Positions 1 through 5,283 of a stretch of DNA of 6,677 nt are shown here, piece after piece. The notes beneath the pieces are model-generated. The model ran no database searches and was not told the origin of the DNA. It saw only the letters and a program-made list of their open reading frames with translations. The stretch is from Bacteroidota bacterium. GTDB taxonomy: Bacteria > Bacteroidota > Ignavibacteria > Ignavibacteriales > Ignavibacteriaceae. Positions within the stretch are counted from its first letter, which is position 1. Each line of letters opens with the position of its first letter. Location: NCBI GenBank assembly GCA_021778375.1, contig JAJYCM010000150.1, positions 1 through 6,677 of the forward strand. Reading direction: 5' to 3'. The position numbers and the translations under genes were made by a program.

Positions 1-527
1 AAACAAGATTGCGATTACTTAACGAGAATAAAATAATTGTTGGGATTCATTCATCCAACGGACATTCAGCTCCGAATTTACCGGTAAGAACTTATTTGCA
101 GCTTATAAAGAGACTACAAAATACAAATCAATTTAAGATTGTTGTTACGGATAATATTGTTCCGCCGGAAATACAAAACCTTGAAGGGGTGGAATATACA
201 AATGACGGATCAGATTTGAGAAATTCCATTTTGAACTTTGCAGCATTAGATATTTTAATTTCTTCAAGTACCGGGCCGATGCACATTGCCGCGGCTTTGG
301 GAATTAAAACACTCTCAATGTTTTGCCCACTACCGGCATGTTCTCCAAAACTTTGGGGACCGCTCGGCAACGATAACACAATAATTCTGCCGGAGGAAAA
401 TTATTGTAATATAAACTGCAAGAACCATCCAAAAAATTGCACGTTTGAGGGTAATGGCGGAATCAGTATCGGAAAGATACTTTTCTCATTAAACTCCGTT
501 ACTGAAGAATATAAAAAATCAGCTTAG
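1..527 (+). CDS. Glycosyltransferase family 9 (heptosyltransferase-like), C-terminal half, 5'-truncated
   Basis: This is the C-terminal nucleotide-sugar-binding half of a family 9 glycosyltransferase (GT9). The family includes the ADP-heptose:LPS heptosyltransferases, which act on the cytoplasmic face of the inner membrane. The frame is open to the left edge (first whole codon at position 3), so the TTG at position 9 is probably an internal leucine and not a start. About 172 residues are visible; family members are usually around 340. Numbering from that TTG codon, the domain opens with VGIHSSNGHS (11-20), where GT9 proteins have a glycine-rich loop. The hallmark STGPMHIAAALG follows at 87-98, the donor-binding motif usually written D/S-x-GPMHLAAALG. 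A cysteine-rich stretch follows (C106, C111, C133, C137, C144); similar cysteines occur in many GT9 proteins. The actual sugar donor and acceptor cannot be read from this fragment. The gene converges on the pectin genes and is probably unrelated to them. Confidence 0.88.
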   Translation, partial: TRLRLLNENKIIVGIHSSNGHSAPNLPVRTYLQLIKRLQNTNQFKIVVTDNIVPPEIQNLEGVEYTNDGSDLRNSILNFAALDILISSSTGPMHIAAALGIKTLSMFCPLPACSPKLWGPLGNDNTIILPEENYCNINCKNHPKNCTFEGNGGISIGKILFSLNSVTEEYKKSA

Positions 528-541
528 CAGGGAAACTCCAA

Positions 542-1303
542 TTATCTTCCCATCCAACCGCCGTCTACTGTAACTATGCTTCCGTTTAAATAATTGGATG
601 CATCAGAACAGAGAAATACAACTGCTCCCATTAAATCTTCAGGTAAGCCCCAGCGACCTGCAGGAATTCTATCAAGGATAGCCTTATTCCTGACCTTATC
701 TTCGCGAAGTGCTTTTGTATTACTGGTTTCAATATAACCTGGAGCAATAGCATTTACATTAACTCCTTTAGAAGCCCATTCATTAGAGAAAGCCATTACG
801 AGTTGTTTTATACCACCCTTTGAGGCAGCGTATCCCGGCACTAAAATCCCACCTTGGAAGGAAAGCAGCGAAGCAACAAAAACAATTTTTCCATAGCCAC
901 GAGAAACCATTTCCTTTCCGAATTCTCTTGCCAAAATAAATTGAGCGGAAAGATTTATCTCAATTATTTTATCCCAATACTCATCGGAATGTTCTATGAT
1001 TGGATTTCGAAGAATTGTGCCGGCGTTATTTACTAAGATTTCAATTTTCGGGAAATCATTTTTTACGTTACCAATAAATTTGTAAAGCGCTTTCCTGTCG
1101 GAAAAATCACTTATATAGGGATAGAAATTTCTCCCGGTATATTTAATTAGTTTTTCGGTAGCAGAAAATTCTCCTTTTGATGAAACGCCAATTATATCGG
1201 CGCCTGATTCAGCAAGAGCAAGAGCATACGCTTGTCCTATTCCTTTATTTGATCCTGTAACAAGCGCTGTTTTGCCTACTAAGTTAAATTTGTCTAAAAT
1301 CAT
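542..1303 (-). CDS. kduD: 2-dehydro-3-deoxy-D-gluconate 5-dehydrogenase (KduD), SDR family
   Basis: KduD is a cytoplasmic short-chain dehydrogenase/reductase. It interconverts 2,5-diketo-3-deoxygluconate and 2-keto-3-deoxygluconate (KDG) with NAD(H), the step after KduI in breakdown of unsaturated uronates from pectin. The 253 residues match the E. coli KduD length as I recall it. Visible SDR features are the cofactor loop TGSNKGIG (16-23), NNAG (92-95), and the catalytic tetrad N117, S145, Y158 and K162 (YAASK at 157-161). KduD-type stretches include SFQGG (148-152), INVNAIAPGY-like NVNAIAPGY (182-190), DRIPAGRWGLP (211-221) and the C-terminal VDGGW (246-250). These stretches recall the E. 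coli enzyme closely and favour KduD over a generic SDR. The ATG lies 16 bases past the kduI stop, with a weak purine-rich GAAGA before it, so the two are probably co-transcribed. It is the last gene of the minus-strand run. Some homologues are annotated gluconate 5-dehydrogenase; the neighbouring kduI makes KduD the better call. Confidence 0.94.
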   Translation of the reverse strand: MILDKFNLVGKTALVTGSNKGIGQAYALALAESGADIIGVSSKGEFSATEKLIKYTGRNFYPYISDFSDRKALYKFIGNVKNDFPKIEILVNNAGTILRNPIIEHSDEYWDKIIEINLSAQFILAREFGKEMVSRGYGKIVFVASLLSFQGGILVPGYAASKGGIKQLVMAFSNEWASKGVNVNAIAPGYIETSNTKALREDKVRNKAILDRIPAGRWGLPEDLMGAVVFLCSDASNYLNGSIVTVDGGWMGR

Positions 1304-1319
1304 TTTGTCTTCGATAATT

Positions 1320-2153
1320 TTATTTTAAAGCTTTCATAGGAACTACATCCATATCATCGAAAGCCTGATTTTCGCCTCCCATCGCCCAAATAAAAGTATA
1401 ATTCTGAGTACCCGCCGCCGAATGAATCGACCAACTTGGCGAAATAACTACACCTTGATTTCTTACAATAATATGTCTTGTTTCTTCCGGTTCGCCCATT
1501 AAATGAATCACCATCGAATCATCTGGAAGATTAAAATACATATATATTTCTGTTCGCCGTTGATGGGTGTGAGCCGGCATAGTATTCCATATACTTCCCT
1601 CATCTAATTCCGTCAAACCCATAACAAGCTGACTGCTTTTTATTCCGTTAGCATGGATATATTTATAAATAATTCGCTTGTTTGACTCTTTTATTGTTCC
1701 AAGCTTTGCAGGTTCTGTATCAATAAATTTTATGTGATGCGTATTATATTCAGAGTGAGAAGGATAGCTGACGAAATAAAACTTAGCCGGTTGGTCAGGG
1801 ATTTTGCTAAAGAATTGAATATCCTTAGTGCCTCTTCCTACATAAAGGCAATCTTTATATTCCATAGAAAATTCTTTACCATCTAAAATAACCTTACCTT
1901 CCGCACCAATATTAATTATTCCAATCTCGCGTCTTTCGGCAAAATAATCGGATGCCATTTCCTTTTTGCTGCTTTCCAATTTTAGCATTTGATCTAATGG
2001 GACAGCCGATCCCACAATAGCTCTATCGACATCTGTATAAACCATTTCAATTTTTGATGGAGTAAAAAGATTATCTATCAAAAAAGATTTACGCAATTCT
2101 CCGGTGGTTTTATATTTATAGTCAATATGATCTGGTGTATATCGAACTTCCAT
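1320..2153 (-). CDS. kduI: 5-keto-4-deoxyuronate isomerase (4-deoxy-L-threo-5-hexosulose-uronate ketol-isomerase, KduI)
   Basis: KduI is a zinc-dependent cupin-fold isomerase. It converts 4-deoxy-L-threo-5-hexosulose uronate (DKI), formed from the unsaturated ends left by pectate lyases, into 2,5-diketo-3-deoxygluconate, the KduD substrate. The 277 residues are one fewer than the E. coli enzyme as I recall it. The metal site is visible: H195 and H197 in MPAHTHQRR (192-200), E202 in TEIYMYFN, and H244 in SPSWSIHS (238-245). These equal the E. coli ligands H196, H198, E203 and H245 shifted by one. Other family stretches are AERREIGIINIG (72-83), MGLTELDEGSIWNTMP (178-193), EETRHII (223-229) and ENQAFDDMD (261-269). 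The ATG at 2153 gives the family N-terminus MEVR; only a weak GAG lies upstream. It sits between the epimerase gene (84-base gap) and kduD (16-base gap). I see no missing residue or frame break. Confidence 0.96.
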   Translation of the reverse strand: MEVRYTPDHIDYKYKTTGELRKSFLIDNLFTPSKIEMVYTDVDRAIVGSAVPLDQMLKLESSKKEMASDYFAERREIGIINIGAEGKVILDGKEFSMEYKDCLYVGRGTKDIQFFSKIPDQPAKFYFVSYPSHSEYNTHHIKFIDTEPAKLGTIKESNKRIIYKYIHANGIKSSQLVMGLTELDEGSIWNTMPAHTHQRRTEIYMYFNLPDDSMVIHLMGEPEETRHIIVRNQGVVISPSWSIHSAAGTQNYTFIWAMGGENQAFDDMDVVPMKALK

Positions 2154-2237
2154 AGTTATCTCATTTGTTTTACGTTATAAGTAAACTAATAACAAATTAA
2201 ATAGACAAACAAAAAATATTTGTCCCTTATTCCATTT
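2154..2237. other. AT-rich spacer between uxaE and kduI with short inverted repeats
   Basis: This 84-base gap is the largest inside the three-enzyme cluster and is very AT-rich. GACAAA at 2204-2209 is mirrored by TTTGTC at 2219-2224 around a 9-base loop. ATTTGTT at 2163-2169 is mirrored by AACAAAT at 2191-2197 with a 21-base spacer. GTTAT (2174-2178) pairs with ATAAC (2189-2193) and would compete with the previous pair. The arms are short and AT-rich, so chance is likely. None is followed by a clean T-run as in a standard terminator. The gap could hold an internal promoter or operator for kduI-kduD, but I see no convincing promoter boxes. Confidence 0.25.
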
Positions 2238-3803
2238 TCAAAATTTATCCTTAAAAGGATTCATATGCCGTTGAAAATGTTTAACTAACACGCTGTAATG
2301 TAGCTCTTCATTTTTAATAAGGCAAACATAAATTCTATCTCTGAAAATCAACTCTGACTTTTCATTTTTCTCTGTCAATACCCTTCCGTAAGTAACATGA
2401 AGCGCTTGTCTAACATCATTTGATTCAAACAATTTTTCAAGTTCTTCATCCTTGTATTCGTTAGCGGGCTTTATTTTTTTCATATCTGCTGAGACATGAT
2501 ATGTTTTCTTTTCGGTTTCATACAATCCGGCTGCAAAATCCAGAATTTCTCTAAAAAGTTCCGGGTCTTTAATTGCAACGACTTTTAGAGCTTCCAGGTA
2601 ACTTGTACCTGCAGTTTTTATATGGACAAAGCCTTCGTTAATTTCTGCAACTGCATTATAGACTGTAAATTTGTCGCTTCCGGAATGAAAGCTAATTTTA
2701 TAAAATCCAAAATATTTTGCAATAGCCAAGTGCTTTAAATATTCCTTCTTAAATACTTCTATATCACCTTTATAATCGATTCCTTTTTCAAAATCACCTA
2801 CAAATCTTGGTGCAAGACTGACAAATTTTACATTTAATCTTTTTAGTTCATTCACAATAAAAAAATGCTCGAAAGGAGTAGTTATCGTATCTGTTTCATC
2901 TATTGAAACCTCAATCTCATGATCATATTTCGAATATTGTTTATCCAAATAATCACAAATATTTTTTATATGAATAATTGCCCCGTTATATTTTAAACAG
3001 GCTTCTAGAATCTCATTAATTGAAGGACTTAGAGAATATCCGCCGCCGAAGTCAAATTTCTTGTTCTCATATCTTGTAATAAGATTTGCGGATGTGTCTT
3101 GGAAATCATTCCATTGCAGCTCCGCCACCTTCTTCATCAGATCCAATTTATTTATTGCTTTAACTCCATTTAAGATGTAATCACTTGGATCAATTGTAAA
3201 AGTCTTATAACCAGCTTTCACCATCAAATCTATATCTTTGGTTGTTTTTAAATGATCTGCATCGGCGCCAAAGCCGTCTCTATACCCTTCTTGAAATACT
3301 GCCCAAACAGCAGAGTCAAGTACATCATCGGGAGTACGATTTGTTCTTGACAATTCTCTAATAGATTGCTGAGCAAATATCGCTTTGAAATTATAACCTT
3401 TAAGTGACCTAATATGACCTGCATTAGCCAAGCCGAGCCTATCTCCAAAACCAAAAGAATTACTTAGTCCTATCGGAATAGGTCGGGTAAACGGGAATAA
3501 TTCCTGCAGGCTAATTACATTGTTATGATTCAAAGAACATCTTTTAATGTATAACTTCTCTCCGTTGAAAGTATTCTCAAATACTTCTCCGTTGAATTTG
3601 TTAAGCATTTTAGTATCAGAGGTGGTGATAATATAAAGTAACTTTTCATCATTTTCTTTACCTATAAAAAAGGCGGCCTCATCTTTTTTATTTATTGAAT
3701 TTGGATATATATAAACGTTAACTTGATTGCGTGCCTTTAATAGCGAAGCAATATCCGTTAACGTTATATTAGATAAAATTGTATAAGACACTTCTGTGTT
3801 CAT
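2238..3803 (-). CDS. uxaE: Tagaturonate epimerase family protein (UxaE-like)
   Basis: The protein resembles UxaE, the D-tagaturonate 3-epimerase (EC 5.1.2.7) described in Thermotoga maritima, which interconverts tagaturonate and fructuronate in the cytoplasm. This lets galacturonate carbon use the fructuronate branch in place of UxaB/UxaA. The assignment rests on family stretches I recognise: NSFGFGDRLGLANAGH (115-130), FAQQSIREL plus RTPDDVLD (143-163), GADADHLKT (179-187) and TIDPSD (203-208). Polar patches likely to line the active site are EVSIDETDT (298-306), SLAPRFVGDFEKG (329-341), ISFHSGSDKF (370-379) and HIKTAGTSYLEAL (394-406). Assigning H184, H373 or D183 to metal binding would be a guess. 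There are 521 residues, somewhat longer than I recall for Thermotoga. The first 110 residues are a less conserved N-terminal region, and no signal peptide is present. The ATG at 3803 follows TAAGG nine bases upstream. It sits between the transporter and kduI. Substrate specificity is inferred from family and context. Confidence 0.85.
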   Translation of the reverse strand: MNTEVSYTILSNITLTDIASLLKARNQVNVYIYPNSINKKDEAAFFIGKENDEKLLYIITTSDTKMLNKFNGEVFENTFNGEKLYIKRCSLNHNNVISLQELFPFTRPIPIGLSNSFGFGDRLGLANAGHIRSLKGYNFKAIFAQQSIRELSRTNRTPDDVLDSAVWAVFQEGYRDGFGADADHLKTTKDIDLMVKAGYKTFTIDPSDYILNGVKAINKLDLMKKVAELQWNDFQDTSANLITRYENKKFDFGGGYSLSPSINEILEACLKYNGAIIHIKNICDYLDKQYSKYDHEIEVSIDETDTITTPFEHFFIVNELKRLNVKFVSLAPRFVGDFEKGIDYKGDIEVFKKEYLKHLAIAKYFGFYKISFHSGSDKFTVYNAVAEINEGFVHIKTAGTSYLEALKVVAIKDPELFREILDFAAGLYETEKKTYHVSADMKKIKPANEYKDEELEKLFESNDVRQALHVTYGRVLTEKNEKSELIFRDRIYVCLIKNEELHYSVLVKHFQRHMNPFKDKF

Positions 3804-3859
3804 TTTTTATAACCTTATTGATTTAAATATTAAAATAAAGGGAGTATTGAAATACGTAA

Positions 3860-5164
3860 TTAAAGTTGAGCGCCTTGCATTTTAGGAGCAAGTATTTGAA
3901 AAATCAGAAGAGCTAATAGATAAACTGAGCCGGATATTATAAAAAGAATCATGTAGCTACCCGTGATTTGTAAGATGAATCCTGCAGCAGTTGCTATAAA
4001 CATCCCCCCAATTGCGCCTGCCATTCCCCCCAGTCCAACAACAGAACCTACAGCTTTTTTGGGGAACATATCTGAAGCTGTTGTAAATAAATTCGCCGAC
4101 CATCCTTGATGTGATGCTGCGGCTAAGCCAATCAAGCCTACTGCCCACCATTCCGGAACTACCGAAGCAAATACTATTGGTACTATCAGGATAGCGCATA
4201 TAAGCATAACCATCTTTCTTCCTTTGTTTATGCTCCATCCTCTTTTAATAAATGCACCGGATAGCCAGCCTCCCCCTATACTTCCTATACTCGTCATTGT
4301 ATAAATAACTATTAACGGCAGTCCTAAATTTGCTAGATCAAGATGATATCTTTCATTGAGGAATTTTGGCAGCCAGTATAAATAGAACCACCAGATTGGG
4401 TCGGTTAAAAATTTGGCAATAAAAAATGCCCATGTCTGCTTATATTTAAACAATTTCATCCAGGGGATTTTTTCCGTTTGAACTTCAACCGGATCGCTTT
4501 GTATGAATGCCAATTCCTCTTTGCTAACCTTTTTATGTTTCTCGGGAATTTCATATAGCCAAACCCAAAGCACTATCCAGATAAACCCAAGTAGTCCAGT
4601 AAAAATAAATGCTTCCTGCCAGCCCCAGGTTAGTGTAATCCATGGTACTACTAATGGCGCAACTACTGCACCTATGTTGGCGCCTGAGTTGAATAACCCG
4701 GTCGCAAATGCCCTTTCCTTTTTAGGGAACCATTCAGCGGTTGCTTTTATAGCTGCTGGGAAATTACCAGACTCCCCTATTCCTAAAGCAAATCTTGCAA
4801 GCCCAAATCCAAATACAGTTTTGACAAGAGCATGCCCCATTGCGGCTATACTCCAAATAAAAATAGATATACTATAACCGATTTTTGTCCCGACTTTATC
4901 AATAAATCTTCCAACGAACAGAAGTCCAATGGCATATGCAGCGGAAAATGCGGTAACAATATATCCGTAATCAAGTTCATTCCAGCCGATATCTTTTTGA
5001 AGAACAGGAGCCAATATTCCGAGCACCTGTCTATCTATGTAGTTAATTGTTGTAGCAAAAAAAAGTAAACCACAAATCGTCCATCGATAAGCTCTTACTT
5101 TTGTTTTTGCATTTGGATTTTCGATGCTCAATACTGTCTCTTCCTTGGATGAATTTGTGTTCAT
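3860..5164 (-). CDS. MFS transporter, ACS family, probable hexuronate (ExuT-like) importer
   Basis: This inner-membrane major facilitator protein probably imports galacturonate or a related uronate with protons. It has 434 residues and about twelve hydrophobic segments; a polar cytoplasmic loop near 204-235 separates the two six-helix halves. Family features are INYIDRQ (40-46) in helix 1, the MFS motif A region GRFIDKVGTKIGY (85-97), the helix 4 stretch ARFALGIGESGNFPAAIKATAEWFP (split at 123-134 and 135-147), and GLFNSGANIGAVVAP (156-170). These resemble the anion:cation symporter group of E. coli ExuT, GarP and DgoT; the GTKIGY and ATAEWFPKKERAFATG-like positions are close to ExuT. The N-terminal 25 residues are polar and cytoplasmic. 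A good ribosome site (GAGAGAGGA) precedes the ATG at 5164. The gene follows the pectate lyase and precedes uxaE. Galacturonate is the best guess, but DKI, KDG or glucuronate cannot be excluded, so I give no gene symbol. Confidence 0.88.
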   Translation of the reverse strand: MNTNSSKEETVLSIENPNAKTKVRAYRWTICGLLFFATTINYIDRQVLGILAPVLQKDIGWNELDYGYIVTAFSAAYAIGLLFVGRFIDKVGTKIGYSISIFIWSIAAMGHALVKTVFGFGLARFALGIGESGNFPAAIKATAEWFPKKERAFATGLFNSGANIGAVVAPLVVPWITLTWGWQEAFIFTGLLGFIWIVLWVWLYEIPEKHKKVSKEELAFIQSDPVEVQTEKIPWMKLFKYKQTWAFFIAKFLTDPIWWFYLYWLPKFLNERYHLDLANLGLPLIVIYTMTSIGSIGGGWLSGAFIKRGWSINKGRKMVMLICAILIVPIVFASVVPEWWAVGLIGLAAASHQGWSANLFTTASDMFPKKAVGSVVGLGGMAGAIGGMFIATAAGFILQITGSYMILFIISGSVYLLALLIFQILAPKMQGAQL

Positions 5165-5167
5165 TAT

Positions 5168-5176
5168 TCCTCTCTC
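5168..5176 (-). promoter_or_regulatory. Ribosome binding site of the MFS transporter gene
   Basis: On the minus strand the purine tract GAGAGAGGA ends three bases before the ATG at 5164. It is the best Shine-Dalgarno-like sequence in the window and supports this start. The other genes of the run have weak sites: TAAGG before uxaE, GAG before kduI and GAAGA before kduD. Confidence 0.55.
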
Positions 5177-5222
5177 AAGTTATATGATAATATTAGTTGA
5201 ATGATTAAAACCTAAAGTGCAA

Positions 5223-5235
5223 AAACCGCTGGTTT
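5223..5235 (-). promoter_or_regulatory. Small palindrome AAACC-GCT-GGTTT between the pectate lyase and transporter genes
   Basis: AAACC (5223-5227) and GGTTT (5231-5235) are perfect inverted repeats around three bases. On the minus strand the right arm runs into two further T residues. Two readings are possible. It could be a weak intrinsic terminator or attenuator behind the pectate lyase gene, but a five-pair stem is too weak for a confident call. It could also be a repressor operator, since LacI-family sites often have AAAC/GTTT arms; that would place control just before the transporter-uxaE-kduI-kduD genes. No clear promoter boxes are visible in the rest of this 119-base gap. Confidence 0.25.
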
Positions 5236-5283
5236 AAGTTTATGTTCATGAAAAATGTTTTAATTTAAGCGCAGATATTATAA

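Noticed and set aside
128..379. Minus-strand open frame of 83 codons within the glycosyltransferase gene.
   Set aside because: It is antisense to a clear GT9 coding sequence with family motifs and has no ribosome site or recognisable product.
530..551. GGGAA (530-534) and TTCCC (547-551), a possible bidirectional terminator at the convergent stops.
   Set aside because: The stem has only five pairs around a 12-base loop. No T-run follows on the plus strand; on the minus strand the T-run begins about a dozen bases after the stem.
854..1036. Plus-strand open frame of 60 codons within kduD.
   Set aside because: It is antisense to well-conserved SDR sequence and has low-complexity content, so it is a shadow.
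3248..3454. Minus-strand open frame of 68 codons inside uxaE in another frame; similarly 3957-4238 inside the transporter gene.
   Set aside because: Both overlap the most conserved parts of real genes in a different frame and look like out-of-frame shadows.
3844..3855. GTATTGAAATAC near-palindrome just after the transporter stop.
   Set aside because: As a hairpin it has only a four- to five-base stem and a loop of two to four bases, with no T-run, so it is too weak for a terminator.
4503..4877. Plus-strand open frame of 124 codons, and a second one at 4832-5068.
   Set aside because: Both lie wholly antisense to the MFS transporter gene, show no domain signature, and are explained as shadows of that gene.
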